Positions 35,638 through 45,825 of a stretch of 64,000 bases of DNA are shown here, one piece after another. The DNA is from Granulicella aggregans (GTDB taxonomy: Bacteria > Acidobacteriota > Terriglobia > Terriglobales > Acidobacteriaceae). The translations under genes and the position numbers were made by a program. The stretch spans positions 1,364,001 to 1,428,000 of the forward strand of contig NZ_JAGSYE010000001.1 of NCBI RefSeq assembly GCF_025685565.1, read 5' to 3'. Under the pieces are notes generated by a model. It was not told the DNA's origin and searched no databases. It was given only the letters and a program-made list of their open reading frames with translations. Numbering within the stretch: position 1 is the stretch's first letter; every line of letters starts with the position of its first letter.

Positions 35638-36813
35638 TTACTGTGCTCTCAGCCCGCGATAGGCAAAGAACCGCTTGAGGCGCAGGAAGTGGACCTCGAA
35701 CGCCTGATAGCTGAGCACGCTTACGGCAATGCTGACGGTCGCTCCGGCAACAGCGTTGGCGAGCAGCAACAGCAGCTTGTTGTGCAGATGCATACTTAGC
35801 GCGGAATGAAGCGGCGGCACCACTAGGAATGGCACGATCATGTGCCATACGTAGATGCCGTAGCTGTAGCGTCCGAACCAACGAAGCCACGATTGTCTGA
35901 AGGTGTGTGCGAGCCGTGAGCCTGAGCTGAGGGTCATCGCGATCAGCGCGGTCGACGCAAGCGCGGTGAGCGTGTAGCCAACGGAGTTGATGAATCGGCT
36001 GTGCTGCCAGTCGATGCCGTGCTCGCGGATCGCAACGAGCAGCAGAATCCCAGAAGAGATGAGGAAGACGATGGGCGCGCGGCGAAGCCAGAGTTCGCGG
36101 CGAGGTCCGCGGATCGCCAGAGCCAATACGCCTCCCAGCAGCAAGCCATCGAGTCGGCAGGGAAGCATCTTGTAGGTGATCTCCTCTGGAGTGCCGTGCG
36201 CCACAAGCACGCAGCGGAGACCCAGAGCCACGACGGAAAGAGCAAGCGCGGTAACGATGAGCCTGCGGCGATCCCGCAATAGCAGCACAAGCAATGGCCA
36301 CACGAGGTAGAACTGCTCTTCCAGCGCGAGCGACCAGAGGTGCCCCGTCAGGTCGACCAGCGGATGAGGCACTGCATGGCCGATCCAAAGCCGCGTGTTA
36401 TCGAGGTAAGCGATCAGCACCCACTCGTAGCCGCTCCAGTGCATCGCGATAGGAAGGCCCATCAGCCAAACCATGAAGAGCGCGAGGTAGTAGAGCGGAA
36501 AGATGCGGACCGCGCGCCGGCCATAGAAGTTGCGCAGAAAGTGGGAGCCGCTCAACGAGTCGAAGAGGATGCCCGTGATGAGGAAGCCGGAGAGCGCGAA
36601 GAAGAGATCGACGCCAACCCACATCGACTCCCGGATCGCGATGAAGAAGGCGATCACCCGCGAATTTGTCTGAGGATTCGAAGAGAGCGAGTGGTGAATC
36701 AGGATCAGCAGAATGGCGAGGCCGCGCACGCCGTCAAGCTGTGGGATATGGGCGAAGCCTCCGGGGGCGGAGGTAGAGAGCTCAGGCTTTGCAGTGGTGG
36801 AGGATAAGCCCAT
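35638..36813 (-). CDS. Acyltransferase 3 family membrane protein
   Basis: This 391-residue integral membrane O-acyltransferase has about ten hydrophobic segments. The family signature 'LDGVRGLAILLILIHH' is near residues 26-41, including the catalytic-type His, with 'GVDLFFALSGFLIT' following. Relatives acetylate cell-wall or surface sugars; no periplasmic SGNH domain is attached. It converges on hslU with 5 bp between the stops and is preceded by the transaldolase terminator, so it has its own promoter. Confidence 0.9.
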   Translation of the reverse strand: MGLSSTTAKPELSTSAPGGFAHIPQLDGVRGLAILLILIHHSLSSNPQTNSRVIAFFIAIRESMWVGVDLFFALSGFLITGILFDSLSGSHFLRNFYGRRAVRIFPLYYLALFMVWLMGLPIAMHWSGYEWVLIAYLDNTRLWIGHAVPHPLVDLTGHLWSLALEEQFYLVWPLLVLLLRDRRRLIVTALALSVVALGLRCVLVAHGTPEEITYKMLPCRLDGLLLGGVLALAIRGPRRELWLRRAPIVFLISSGILLLVAIREHGIDWQHSRFINSVGYTLTALASTALIAMTLSSGSRLAHTFRQSWLRWFGRYSYGIYVWHMIVPFLVVPPLHSALSMHLHNKLLLLLANAVAGATVSIAVSVLSYQAFEVHFLRLKRFFAYRGLRAQ

Positions 36814-36867
36814 CCGGCAATCGTATGGGGAATCGGGCTGAGGAACAACCTTAGCGAGACCACAAGC

Positions 36868-36897
36868 AAGGATGGCGGCCAGAAGGCCGCCATCCTT
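36868..36897 (-). terminator. Terminator hairpin downstream of transaldolase
   Basis: A perfect 13-bp inverted repeat, AAGGATGGCGGCC / GGCCGCCATCCTT, with an AGAA loop. It begins 16 bp after the transaldolase stop. The T-run is weak on the minus strand (TTGCTTGTGG). Confidence 0.7.
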
Positions 36898-36913
36898 GTT
36901 TGTGATGCGATCC

Positions 36914-37906
36914 TTATGCGGTTACTGGCTGCACAAGCTCCTGCAGACGCTTTGCCAGCAGCTTCTCGAGATCCTCGAGCGCCTTCGAGAAGCCATCGAT
37001 GCCTTCCTGCAGCTTGTCGTGGGCCATGCGGTCTTCGGCGTGCATCTTGTCGAAGGTCGCCTTGTCGATGGTGATCTTTTGGATATCGAGCGTCTTCGCC
37101 TTCTCCGCATCAAGCTTCAACGGCAGGTCGCCTTCAGTCGAATCGAGTTCGGCCAGCAGCTTCGGAGCGATGGTCAGCAGATCCGATCCGGCAAGCTCGG
37201 TGATCTCGCCGATGTTGCGGAAGCTAGCGCCCATCACCTGGGTCTTGTAGCCGAACTTCTTGTAGTAGTTGAAGATGGTCGTGACGGACTGCACGCCCGG
37301 ATCGTCCGCGCCGGTGTAGTCCTTGCCCGTGTCCTTCTTGTACCAGTCAAGGATGCGTCCGACGAAGGGCGAGATCAGGGTGACCTTGGCCTCAGCGCAG
37401 GCGATCGCCTGGTGCAGGCCGAAGAGCAGCGTCAGGTTGCAGTGAATGCCTTCCTTCTCGAGGATCTCGGCGGCCTTGATGCCCTCCCAGGTGGAGGCGA
37501 TCTTCACCAGCACGCGCTCGCGGCCGATGCCGGCCTTGTCGTACTGCGCGATGATGTCGCGGGCCTGCTCCAGCGTCTTTTCGGTGTCGTAGCTCAGGCG
37601 TGCGTCGACCTCGGTCGAGACGCGGCCGGGGACGATCTGCAGGATCTTCTTGCCGAAGGCCACGGCGAGCGACTTGAACGCCTGGTTGGCAACCTGCTCG
37701 TCGGTCGCCTTGTCGCCGAGAGCCTCGCGCGACTCCTTCAGAACGTCGTCGACGATCTGCGCGTACTCCGGCATCTGGGCGGCGGCGGCGATCAGGGAGG
37801 GATTGGTCGTCGAGTCCGTTGGCTTGAACTTTTCAATGGAGTTGATGTCCCCGGTGTCGGCGACGACGGTGGTCACTTTCTTGAGCTGTTCGAGAAGAGT
37901 TGCCAT
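36914..37906 (-). CDS. tal: Transaldolase
   Basis: It transfers dihydroxyacetone between sugar phosphates in the non-oxidative pentose phosphate pathway. The 330-residue product is of the TalB type. The Schiff-base Lys lies in '[13 protein letters not shown]' and the catalytic Asp in 'VVADTGDI'; 'TTNPSLI' and '[14 protein letters not shown]' are standard. The ATG is preceded by GGGAG. It stands alone between its own terminator and the FnIII lipoprotein gene. Confidence 0.95.
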   Translation of the reverse strand: MATLLEQLKKVTTVVADTGDINSIEKFKPTDSTTNPSLIAAAAQMPEYAQIVDDVLKESREALGDKATDEQVANQAFKSLAVAFGKKILQIVPGRVSTEVDARLSYDTEKTLEQARDIIAQYDKAGIGRERVLVKIASTWEGIKAAEILEKEGIHCNLTLLFGLHQAIACAEAKVTLISPFVGRILDWYKKDTGKDYTGADDPGVQSVTTIFNYYKKFGYKTQVMGASFRNIGEITELAGSDLLTIAPKLLAELDSTEGDLPLKLDAEKAKTLDIQKITIDKATFDKMHAEDRMAHDKLQEGIDGFSKALEDLEKLLAKRLQELVQPVTA

Positions 37907-38004
37907 TGCGTTTACTCCCTTATGGTGCGCGTGTGGATGGATCGGAATTTTAGGTAGACGCTGCGGCGCAATCTGCGGAGCGGCAACGAAAGTCTGGCGA
38001 CTGC

Positions 38005-39276
38005 TTAGTGCGGCGAACCGACGTTTTGTGCTGCGGCAACTTCCTGGGCCTTCGCCGACGGCGCGCTCTCGTTTCCAGAAGCGTCGACAGCCGTTACGAA
38101 ATAAATATAACGCTGACCGGGCGCGACCGCCACATCCCGATACGCCGGAGCGGCTATCGGTAACGGCGTCATCTTCCCTAATGGGCCTTGCGGATCGCCG
38201 TTTGGCCGCGCAAGTTGACGGTAGACAAAGTATCCGGCGAGATCCGGCTCCGAGCTCGGTTCCCAGGAGAGATCAATGTAGGAGATCGCCGACGATCCGT
38301 TTAGGGCCTCAGTTTCACCTGGAATGGTAGCCAAACCCGTGGGAGCCTTCGGTGGGAACGTATCCCGCATCGCGAGCGTAACCGGAACCGTGGGCTGGCT
38401 ACGGATCTCCAATGTGCGGCCATCAAGAGTTACAACTCGAACCTGCTCAGCCACATAGCGATAATTTTCACCCATCTCCACAGAGGTATCGACCGTGCCG
38501 GCCAGACCGTCGGCTGCAGCTACCGTGGCTTCGGCTCGTGCTCGCAAGTGAATCTCGCCAAAGTCGGCGTCTGCCTGGTTGGATCTCGCCCCTTTTCCGT
38601 GCCGAGCCGGCGCAGCGACAGGGGCGCTCGAGCGCCTTGCCCCAGCGGCAGATGGCGAGTTTCGCTGTGCCAGATCAGTACGGGCGAGGTCGACCAGCAA
38701 TGCCTCACCACCGTCGTGCGCCTTCCAGGTAAGGACACCGCCAGCTTCGCTGGCCGACGCGGTTAGCGAAGCGACCGGCGCAGGAGCAGCACCCGATGCA
38801 GCAAAAGCCGCTGAGCTGGATGCTCCGGCCGACCGGCCTGCGGCGTTGAGAATCTGGATTCGATAAGTCAACAGCCCGGCCGGATCTGCCAGCAACGCTT
38901 GCGGCAGATCGTCCCACGCTGAAGCGGCTCCCGGCGACGTGGGAACCTTTTGAACGGCGATGCACGCTGGTGGCGCTTTTTTCGACGCTGCATTCGTCTT
39001 AGGCGGTGGCGCACCTGCGCTGCGGCATATCTCCGCGGCCAAAGCGCCTTTGATGTCCAGGCCATCGGTGGTCCGGGAGGGTGTCGTCCACCGCAGATGG
39101 ACCCGGTCGCCAATGCGCTCGGCGGATAGGTCGCTCACCATCTCAGGGAGTTGTAGGGAAGGCGGCCGCGGCGGCCCAGGGTTGGCGCAGCCTGCCAGGA
39201 GCGCCGCGAAAAACACCGAAGATGCGGCAAACGTCCGGGGCAAGGCCCTTCTCAACCGCAATCCAGCCTGCTCCAT
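38005..39276 (-). CDS. Fibronectin type III-like lipoprotein
   Basis: This ~423-residue protein has a lipoprotein signal: a basic N terminus, a hydrophobic '[13 protein letters not shown]' stretch and a lipobox Cys (LLAGC). The mature part has two or three FnIII-like modules ('[20 protein letters not shown]', '[11 protein letters not shown]', '[20 protein letters not shown]'), with Ala/Pro/Ser-rich linkers. It is probably anchored in a membrane and binds protein or polysaccharide. I take the ATG at 39276 (AGAGAG six bases upstream); an ATG two codons earlier is possible. It is divergent from the XRE-cupin regulator gene. Confidence 0.8.
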   Translation of the reverse strand: MEQAGLRLRRALPRTFAASSVFFAALLAGCANPGPPRPPSLQLPEMVSDLSAERIGDRVHLRWTTPSRTTDGLDIKGALAAEICRSAGAPPPKTNAASKKAPPACIAVQKVPTSPGAASAWDDLPQALLADPAGLLTYRIQILNAAGRSAGASSSAAFAASGAAPAPVASLTASASEAGGVLTWKAHDGGEALLVDLARTDLAQRNSPSAAGARRSSAPVAAPARHGKGARSNQADADFGEIHLRARAEATVAAADGLAGTVDTSVEMGENYRYVAEQVRVVTLDGRTLEIRSQPTVPVTLAMRDTFPPKAPTGLATIPGETEALNGSSAISYIDLSWEPSSEPDLAGYFVYRQLARPNGDPQGPLGKMTPLPIAAPAYRDVAVAPGQRYIYFVTAVDASGNESAPSAKAQEVAAAQNVGSPH

Positions 39277-39411
39277 GTCCATCTCTCTAGCCTAATGCAT
39301 CGACAGAACGCCCGAGAGTCGTCTGGATTCTTGACCCTGGCTTGATCGTAGCCCGCGAAAGCGGTCGAAAAAATAATGATCCAAGTGGAGAACTTTTGAC
39401 GCAGTAACAAC

Positions 39412-39438
39412 ATCTATTGGTAAGGTAAACAAATAGAT
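39412..39438. promoter_or_regulatory. Inverted repeat upstream of the XRE-cupin regulator gene
   Basis: ATCTATT and AATAGAT form a 7-bp inverted repeat with a 13-bp spacer, ending 18 bp before the ATG. It is a possible autoregulatory operator. The surrounding AT-rich segment carries a TTGACG hexamer at 39396-39401, but no convincing -10 box at the usual distance. Confidence 0.4.
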
Positions 39439-39456
39439 ATTTTCTAAGGACTGTTC

Positions 39457-40320
39457 ATGCCCAGGACTTCTGCCCTTGCCGCAACACCCGACGTCTCTGA
39501 GCCGGTTATCGGCTCTGCCCTGTTCTCCCCCGAAATCAAGACTGCCGACCTCGAGCAAGCCGGCCCGCAGGTTGACGGCGAGGCCGCCGAGAGCTTTATC
39601 GCGGAGAAGCGCATCGGCGAGCGGATTAAGCACTTGAGGCTGAAAAAGTCGATGGGGCTGGTCGAACTTGGGCGGCACACCGGCCTCTCCGCCAGCTTCC
39701 TTTCGCAGCTCGAGACGGGCCGTGTGGTTCCGACGCTGCGTAACCTGGCACGCATTGCCATGGTCTTTTCGAAGGACCTCAGCTACTTCTTCGAGCCGGA
39801 GCCGCAGACGCTCTTTCGCGTCCACCGCGCGAAGGACCGCGTGCGTCTGCCGCAAAGCGGAGTCGCGGATCCTTGTTATTTCTTCGAGAGCCTGGGATAC
39901 ATGGTTCCCGACCGCCAGCTCGATCCGTATTTCGCGGAGTTTCTTCCGGCCAAAAAGGGGCGTGAGGCCAGGGCGCACCAGCACACGGGCTGCGAGTTCC
40001 TGTTCTTGCTCTCGGGCCGTCTCGATATCCAGCATGGCGAGGTCACTCACCACATCGATGCCGGTGACGCCATCTATTTCGATGCGGACACGGTGCACAG
40101 CTATCAGTGCTCCGGAGAGGAGTCGGCGACAGCGATCATCGTCACGCTGCAGCAACCGATTCCTTACACCAGCGGTCGCGCGGGACATCTCAACGGAGCA
40201 TCGCCAAACCGGGGGAGAACGCTTCCTTCCGCGCAGGCGAAAGGAAGACCGGACGGCCAGTCCAATGGGGATCAAGCCAACCGGGTGATGAGGAAGACAG
40301 GGGCCTCGCCAGTTCTGTAA
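39457..40320 (+). CDS. XRE-family regulator with C-terminal cupin sensor domain
   Basis: This 287-residue protein has a lambda-repressor-like helix-turn-helix at ~53-108 ('ERIKHLRLKKSMGLVELGRHTGLSASFLSQLE' in pieces). A double-stranded beta-helix cupin domain follows at ~175-240 ('ARAHQHTGCEFLFLLSGRLDI', 'DAGDAIYFDADTVHSY') and is likely to sense a small metabolite. Relatives control small-molecule metabolism. The first ~50 residues and the last ~40 (basic, polar) are extra to the family. The ATG follows TAAGGA. An inverted repeat lies in its promoter and an intrinsic terminator follows. Confidence 0.88.
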   Translation: MPRTSALAATPDVSEPVIGSALFSPEIKTADLEQAGPQVDGEAAESFIAEKRIGERIKHLRLKKSMGLVELGRHTGLSASFLSQLETGRVVPTLRNLARIAMVFSKDLSYFFEPEPQTLFRVHRAKDRVRLPQSGVADPCYFFESLGYMVPDRQLDPYFAEFLPAKKGREARAHQHTGCEFLFLLSGRLDIQHGEVTHHIDAGDAIYFDADTVHSYQCSGEESATAIIVTLQQPIPYTSGRAGHLNGASPNRGRTLPSAQAKGRPDGQSNGDQANRVMRKTGASPVL

Positions 40321-40356
40321 GAGGAACTAAGGTGCGGTTGAAGTAGAGTTCCATGG

Positions 40357-40386
40357 CCCGGCGAATCCGGCGGGTCTCTTATTTTT
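40357..40386 (+). terminator. Terminator of the XRE-cupin gene
   Basis: CCCGGCG-AATC-CGGCGGG forms a stem with one G·G mismatch, followed by TCTCTTATTTTT. It overlaps the 3' end of the convergent S9 peptidase gene. Confidence 0.6.
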
Positions 40387-42481
40387 CCGGCTCGGGTTCG
40401 CCAAAGCTCTTGGCGATGAAGTTGACGATCCGGCGCCGAGCGTCGAAGCCGTGCCACGGTTCGTTGGTGGGCGAGCCGTAGATCGCTCCGCCAAGCGGGC
40501 CGTGATCGACTCGCGGGTAGGTGACGAGATCCACGTGAACTTTCATCTGGCGCAGTGCGCGGTACATCTCCTGCGACTGGCCGAGGGGATCGGTGGTATC
40601 GCTCTCGCCCTGGATCAACAGAAACGGAGTCTTCGCATGGGCGACGCCTGAGAGCGGGCTCTGCCGCCAGGCATCGGCCTCATGCTCCCACGGCTTGCCA
40701 AAGTACCACTGGTCGTACCAGGAACCCTTTTCCGTCCCGTACTCGCTGTTCTGGTCGATGACCGGTGCCATGCTGACGATGGCCTTGAAGCGTTCGGTCT
40801 TGGTCTCGACGAAGCCGGCCATCTCGCCGCCGTAGCTGTAGCCGGTCAGCGCCAGCTTTGCGGGATCGATGGGTGCCGTCTTAAGAACGTAGTCGACGCC
40901 GGCCATGATGTCGCGATAGTCGCCGCCGCCGAGGTCGTTCTTGTTGGCTGCCGCGAAGGCCGCGCCGCGACCGGTGCTCCCACGCGGGTTCGTCTCCAAT
41001 ACCGCCCAGCCCTGGCCGAGAAGGTAGTCAACGAAGATCGAATAACTATCGAGATACGCGCCGAGCGGGCCTCCATGAACTTCGACGACAAGAGGTACTT
41101 TCTCGGTTGCCGCCTGGGGCGGAAGGTAGAGCATGCCGTCGATGGTGAAGCCATCGCTCTTCCACGAGATGCGCTTTGGAGCGAGTGACTTCACGCCGTC
41201 GGGGACGAGCGGCGGAGTTGCCAGCGCCCTCGGAGCTTCACCCAGCGAGGCGGTATAGAAGAGCTGCGGCGCGCTTCCACCGCTGCTGCCCAGGAATGCG
41301 AAGCCCGACTCCGCAGAGTTCGTCACCAGGCCGGAGACGGTTGCCGAAGGCGATTCGATCACCGAGGCGCGTCCATCGGGGGAGTACTTGATGGCTGTCG
41401 TCGTGAGACCTTTTTCGGCGATCTCAAGGATCGATCCGTCTTTCAGCGGCAGCGGCTCCATTCTGCCGATTGAGCCATCGAAGCCGTCGGTCAGGTTCTT
41501 CGTGGTCTTTGTTGCCAGAGTGTAGGTATAGAGATCGGAATAGCCGGGAGGGGCTTCGTGCTTTGCCTGCGCCAGGTAGATGAGCGAGGCTCCGTCCTCC
41601 GACCAGGCCGCCGCCTCCAGCGTCGCAGGCAGGTCGTCAACCTTCGACGGATGCGCCGGATCGCTCATTGAGACGACCCATCCGCTCATCGACGGGCCAA
41701 GCTCGGATACGCCGTTGGGCTCTTCGCGTTCCACAACTAACTTGCTGGAGTCGGAACTCCATTCGGCTCCGCGAACGTCGAACGGAACTCCTGCGACCGT
41801 AAGCTTGCTGGAAGCTACATTGAGGAGATAGAGCCGAGAGCCGTGGGTGTCGTGATCGACCCAGGCCGCGTCCGCCTTCGCGTCCTTCTGCTTCTTCTCG
41901 CCGGCCGTCTGCGGATCGTCCGCGATCAGCGCGATGGCCTTGCCATCCGGAGAGATTCGGAAGCCCGCAACATCGATCGCAACCATCTCCGGCTTGTCAT
42001 CTTTAGCGCTCTTCGCCGCGTCGGGCGCCGCTGTAGGAAGAGCTCCGGGCAGCTTTGAGTTATCGGCAAGCGGCGCGACCTTCAACTCGAAGGCCTTCGC
42101 CTCGCCTCCGTTCATTGGCAACAGGAAGAGCGAGGTGTGCTCGCCGCGATGGGCGAGGAAGAGGATGCTCTGCCCGTCGGGCATCCACATGCCGGAGCGC
42201 TCGCCGGTCTTGTCCGCATCGGGCGAATAGGTCAGTTGTCTCGCCGCTGAGCCATCCACCGGGACCAGCCATAGATGCCCCTTCGCGCCTTCTGCGGTCG
42301 CGTCGACCATACGGAGCAGCACCTGCTTGCCGTCGGGCGAGAGCCTGGGATCGCCCATCGCTTTGAAGTGGCGAAGCTGTTCGTTCGTGGGGAAGGTGGC
42401 AGGCTTCTCTTCGGCGGCGGCAATTCCAGCGAGCAGGACGAACGGAACGAGAGTGAAACGGCTCCAGATTGTGAGAGACAT
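40379..42481 (-). CDS. S9-family (prolyl oligopeptidase-type) exported peptidase
   Basis: This 700-residue exported serine peptidase has a signal peptide ('LVPFVLLAGIAAAEE'), an N-terminal beta-propeller ('GDPRLSPDGKQVLLRM', 'FRISPDGKAIAL') and a C-terminal alpha/beta-hydrolase domain. The nucleophile is in GYSYGG, the Asp is probably in 'GESDTTDP', and the His is in 'RVDHGPLGG'. It probably degrades peptides in the periplasm. The start is the ATG at 42481, which gives the signal peptide; further upstream the frame enters the divergent alpha-galactosidase gene. No strong ribosome-binding site is visible. Confidence 0.9.
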   Translation of the reverse strand: MSLTIWSRFTLVPFVLLAGIAAAEEKPATFPTNEQLRHFKAMGDPRLSPDGKQVLLRMVDATAEGAKGHLWLVPVDGSAARQLTYSPDADKTGERSGMWMPDGQSILFLAHRGEHTSLFLLPMNGGEAKAFELKVAPLADNSKLPGALPTAAPDAAKSAKDDKPEMVAIDVAGFRISPDGKAIALIADDPQTAGEKKQKDAKADAAWVDHDTHGSRLYLLNVASSKLTVAGVPFDVRGAEWSSDSSKLVVEREEPNGVSELGPSMSGWVVSMSDPAHPSKVDDLPATLEAAAWSEDGASLIYLAQAKHEAPPGYSDLYTYTLATKTTKNLTDGFDGSIGRMEPLPLKDGSILEIAEKGLTTTAIKYSPDGRASVIESPSATVSGLVTNSAESGFAFLGSSGGSAPQLFYTASLGEAPRALATPPLVPDGVKSLAPKRISWKSDGFTIDGMLYLPPQAATEKVPLVVEVHGGPLGAYLDSYSIFVDYLLGQGWAVLETNPRGSTGRGAAFAAANKNDLGGGDYRDIMAGVDYVLKTAPIDPAKLALTGYSYGGEMAGFVETKTERFKAIVSMAPVIDQNSEYGTEKGSWYDQWYFGKPWEHEADAWRQSPLSGVAHAKTPFLLIQGESDTTDPLGQSQEMYRALRQMKVHVDLVTYPRVDHGPLGGAIYGSPTNEPWHGFDARRRIVNFIAKSFGEPEPEK

Positions 42482-42557
42482 GCAGAGAGGGTAGCTGAAA
42501 AGCTGCTGGAACGCCGCGAGTAGACGTTTACTCGAGCGGCGGGATATCGTTATCCGC

Positions 42558-43931
42558 ATGTCGAAGCCCTGCCTGTTCCGCCGTTCTCTCTCTGTCGCAG
42601 CCTTGTCTCTGATCTCCGCTTTGCCGCTCGTCGCGCAGAAGGGTGTTCTGGCTCCGACTCCGCCGATGGGCTGGAACAGCTGGGACTCCTATGGGCTGAC
42701 GATTACCGAAGAACAGTTCAAGGCGAACGTCGAGGTGGAAGCGGCGCGGTTGAAGCCTGCCGGATACAGCTATGCCGTCGTCGACGAAGGCTGGTATCTC
42801 GGCAATCCCGAGGCCGCAGACAAGCACCCCGATACGCTCGCGTACCGCATGGACGCGAGTGGACGCTACCAGCCCTCGCCGAACCGGTTCGCCACGGCGC
42901 AGGGCGACGCGGGCTTCGCTCCGCTGGCGAAGTTCGTCCACGCCAAGGGGCTGAAGTTCGGCATCCACATCATTCGTGGCGTTCCCAAGGGAGCGGTGAA
43001 GGCGAACCTGCCGGTTGCAGGTAGCGGTTACCGGGCCAGCGATTTGGCGGATACCAGCGACACCTGCCCGTGGAATCCGGACAACTTCGGCGTCAAGAAT
43101 AACGCTGCCGGACAGGCCTGGTATGACTCCATGTTCAAGCAGTACGCGGCCTGGGGCGTCGACTACGTCAAAGTCGACTGCATCGCCTCGCATCCGTACA
43201 AAGCCGACGAGATCGCGATGATCCATAAAGCGATCGTGAAGACTGGCCGCCCGATCGTCCTGAGCCTCTCGCCCGGGCCCGCCCCGCTTGAGAACGCTGT
43301 TGCTTTTGGGGAGAAGGCCCAGCTATGGCGCATCTCGAACGATGTCTGGGACCGTTGGACCGCCCCGCAGGATAAAGATCTGTTCCCGCAGCCCATCAAA
43401 GCGCAGTTTGACGTGATCGATAGCTGGACGAAGTACGTGAAGCCGGGCAACTGGCCCGATGCCGACATGCTTCCGCTGGGGACGCTCGGTCCGATCCCGG
43501 GCTGGGGCGAGCCTCGTGAGACCCGCCTGACCCACGACGAACAGAGGACGCTGATTACGCTCTGGTGCATCGCCCGCGAGCCGCTCTTCTTTGGCGGCAA
43601 CCTGACGAAGCTGGACGACTGGACCGCCTCGCTGTTGACGAATCCCGAGGTGATCGCGATGGATCAGCACGGGCAGGACCAGCACCTTGCGGCGACTGAC
43701 GGCGATGTCGTCGCGTGGACCTCAAAGGGAGCAGCGGGAGCGCAGTATCTGGCAATCTTCAACCGAGGCGATGCCTCAACCGAAATCAAGCAGCCCTTTG
43801 CCCACTACGGGCTGACGGGAAAGGCTTACAGATCGACGGAGTTATGGACGAAGTCGTCGACAGCGACCTCGGACAGCGTCTCGGCGACCATTCCACCACA
43901 TGGCGCGGTGCTGTTCGAGCTCAAACCTTAG
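42558..43931 (+). CDS. GH27 alpha-galactosidase, exported
   Basis: This 457-residue enzyme has a signal peptide ('LSVAALSLISALPLVAQ') and a GH27 TIM barrel. 'PPMGWNSWDSYG' (35-46) is the family opening, the nucleophile Asp207 is in 'YVKVDC', and the acid/base Asp262 is in 'RISNDVWD'. A C-terminal beta domain follows. It should release terminal alpha-galactose from plant or microbial oligosaccharides. The start is an ATG 77 bp from, and divergent to, the S9 peptidase gene, so both probably share a promoter region. Confidence 0.92.
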   Translation: MSKPCLFRRSLSVAALSLISALPLVAQKGVLAPTPPMGWNSWDSYGLTITEEQFKANVEVEAARLKPAGYSYAVVDEGWYLGNPEAADKHPDTLAYRMDASGRYQPSPNRFATAQGDAGFAPLAKFVHAKGLKFGIHIIRGVPKGAVKANLPVAGSGYRASDLADTSDTCPWNPDNFGVKNNAAGQAWYDSMFKQYAAWGVDYVKVDCIASHPYKADEIAMIHKAIVKTGRPIVLSLSPGPAPLENAVAFGEKAQLWRISNDVWDRWTAPQDKDLFPQPIKAQFDVIDSWTKYVKPGNWPDADMLPLGTLGPIPGWGEPRETRLTHDEQRTLITLWCIAREPLFFGGNLTKLDDWTASLLTNPEVIAMDQHGQDQHLAATDGDVVAWTSKGAAGAQYLAIFNRGDASTEIKQPFAHYGLTGKAYRSTELWTKSSTATSDSVSATIPPHGAVLFELKP

Positions 43932-43979
43932 ATCGCAACCTTTACGGCTTCTTTCTCTGCTTTCCCTTACTCTTGAACG

Positions 43980-44531
43980 ATGCTTCCCTGCGAGATACGG
44001 AGCGCTACCGCGAACGATATGGTCGCCGTAACGGCCATCTACGAACGCTTTGTGCTAACGACGACGAATACTCTTGAGGTCACTCCGCCCGATGTCTCCG
44101 AGATGCAGCGGCGGCGGCAGTCGGTCCTCGATCGAGGCCTCCCGTATCTCGTCGCGGAGCTGGAGGGCTATGTGGTCGGCTATTGCTACGCCTCGCAGTT
44201 CCGCCCGCGCGAAGGATACCGCTTCACGGTGGAAGACTCGATCTACGTCCGTGCCGACTGCATCGGATATGGCGTGGGCCGCAAGCTGCTCAAAGCATTG
44301 ATCGCGGCTTGCGAGAACGCCGGCTGCCATCGCCTGGTCGCCTGCATCTGCGGAGACAATCCGGCTTCCGTGGCCCTCCACACCTCGCAGGGATTCGCCC
44401 GCGTAGGCACCATTCCGGAGGCTGGCTTCAAGTTAGGCAACTGGATCGATATGTCCATGATGCAGCGGCCACTGGGAGTTTCAAGAGAGGTCGCTATGCG
44501 ATCCGAGGCGGGCGAGCTCCAGGCGGTCTAG
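43980..44531 (+). CDS. GNAT N-acetyltransferase, phosphinothricin-acetyltransferase-like
   Basis: This 183-residue GNAT protein has an acetyl-CoA-binding motif '[13 protein letters not shown]' (~94-106). The pattern '[20 protein letters not shown]' and '[20 protein letters not shown]' matches the phosphinothricin/methionine-sulfoximine acetyltransferase subgroup. The substrate in nature is often a glutamate analogue or amino acid. A Shine-Dalgarno sequence is not clear. It lies 48 bp after the alpha-galactosidase gene and 82 bp before ruvB. Confidence 0.85.
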   Translation: MLPCEIRSATANDMVAVTAIYERFVLTTTNTLEVTPPDVSEMQRRRQSVLDRGLPYLVAELEGYVVGYCYASQFRPREGYRFTVEDSIYVRADCIGYGVGRKLLKALIAACENAGCHRLVACICGDNPASVALHTSQGFARVGTIPEAGFKLGNWIDMSMMQRPLGVSREVAMRSEAGELQAV

Positions 44532-44613
44532 GGCCGCTTGTAGTGGATCAAGATCGAGTCCGGCGGAACGCTTCGATTGCATCGACACCCTTCTTCGCCT
44601 TACCATCGCCCCA

Positions 44614-45696
44614 GTGAACATTCCCAAGTTCAATCCGAAGGCCAGCGGCAAGCGGTCCGACCTGAACCACGGCAGCAGCGAAGCGGAGCGCCTCGTTTCA
44701 GCAGGCAAGGTCGATGATGACGCAGCTTTCGAGCTAAAGCTGCGGCCCACGCGACTGGCGGAGTTCATCGGGCAAAGCAAGGCAAAAGAACAACTTGCGA
44801 TTGCACTGGAGGCGGCAAAGTCGCGCGGCGAGGCCCTGGACCACGTGTTGCTCTTCGGGCCTCCCGGCCTGGGCAAAACGACACTGGCGACGATCATTGC
44901 CAACGAGCTTGGTGTCGGCTACCAGCAGACATCCGGCCCGGCGCTGCAGATTCAGGGCGACCTGACCGCGATCCTGACCAACCTGCGCGAAAAACAAGTC
45001 CTCTTCCTCGACGAAATTCACCGCCTTCAGGCAGTTCTCGAAGAGAAGCTGTACACCGCGCTCGAAGACTACAAGCTCGACATCATCATCGGACAAGGGC
45101 CTTCGGCACGCACGCATGTGATGGAGATCAAACCATTTACCTTCGTCGCGGCGACCACTCGGCCGGGCATGTTGAGCTCGCCGCTGCGGTCGCGCTTCGG
45201 CATCCTGCTGCGGCTGGAGTTCTACACCGACGACGAGCTGCGCTTCGTCGTAACCCGCTCGGCCGAGGTGATGGGCATCCCCATCGACCAGGACGGAGCG
45301 GCGGAGATCGCCATGCGTTCGCGGGGAACACCGCGCATCGCCAACCGCCTGCTGCGGCGGGTTCGCGACTACGCCCAGGTTCGGGCTGAGGGACGGATCG
45401 ACCGGCCAACGGCCCAGGCTGCGCTCGAGATGCTGGAGGTCGACGCCCACGGCTTCGATGAACTCGACCGCCGGCTGCTGCGGACGATCATCGAAAAGTA
45501 CGACGGAGGCCCGGTTGGCCTGAATACGCTGGCGGCGGCGCTGGCAGAGGAGCAGGACGCGCTCGAAGAGGTCTACGAGCCATTCCTGATCCAGATCGGC
45601 TTCCTCGACCGCACCCCGCGCGGACGTGTCGCAACCCGGCTGGCCTACGAGCACCTGGGCATCGAGATGCCGCGAAAACTCAGCCTTTTCCCGTAG
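44614..45696 (+). CDS. ruvB: Holliday junction branch-migration helicase RuvB
   Basis: RuvB is the hexameric AAA+ motor of RuvAB branch migration. The 360-residue product has Walker A GPPGLGKT at 82-89, Walker B 'VLFLDEIHR', sensor 1 '[17 protein letters not shown]' and a C-terminal winged-helix DNA-binding domain ending '[14 protein letters not shown]'. The GTG start follows the GNAT gene. ruvA and ruvC are not in the window. The N-terminal ~40 residues are longer than in E. coli. Confidence 0.97.
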   Translation: MNIPKFNPKASGKRSDLNHGSSEAERLVSAGKVDDDAAFELKLRPTRLAEFIGQSKAKEQLAIALEAAKSRGEALDHVLLFGPPGLGKTTLATIIANELGVGYQQTSGPALQIQGDLTAILTNLREKQVLFLDEIHRLQAVLEEKLYTALEDYKLDIIIGQGPSARTHVMEIKPFTFVAATTRPGMLSSPLRSRFGILLRLEFYTDDELRFVVTRSAEVMGIPIDQDGAAEIAMRSRGTPRIANRLLRRVRDYAQVRAEGRIDRPTAQAALEMLEVDAHGFDELDRRLLRTIIEKYDGGPVGLNTLAAALAEEQDALEEVYEPFLIQIGFLDRTPRGRVATRLAYEHLGIEMPRKLSLFP

Positions 45697-45767
45697 GCAG
45701 TGCGTCCTATAACGATTCTCTATAGTCAGAATTCGTTCATTCCATACGCAACCCCCCTTACACACAC

Positions 45768-45825
45768 GAGGCCTAAACTTGGACGTATCCGTAGGTGTCA
45801 TTGACCGGCCTTCAATACGGGCCTC
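45768..45825 (+). promoter_or_regulatory. Candidate structured leader of the ABC transporter operon
   Basis: Outer arms GAGGCC (45768-45773) and GGCCTC (45820-45825) pair and enclose a hairpin, CCTA…GGA-CGTA-TCC-G-TAGG (45772-45795). It lies ~90 bp before the binding-protein start. It does not match the guanidine-I, -II or -III riboswitch motifs I know, so function is unassigned. Confidence 0.3.

Noticed and set aside
39292..40275. A 327-codon open frame on the minus strand opposite the XRE-cupin regulator gene.
   Set aside because: The plus strand has a clear helix-turn-helix plus cupin protein; the antisense product has no domain and no signal.
44734..45801. A 355-codon open frame on the minus strand opposite ruvB.
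   Set aside because: RuvB motifs on the plus strand are complete; the antisense frame is a shadow.
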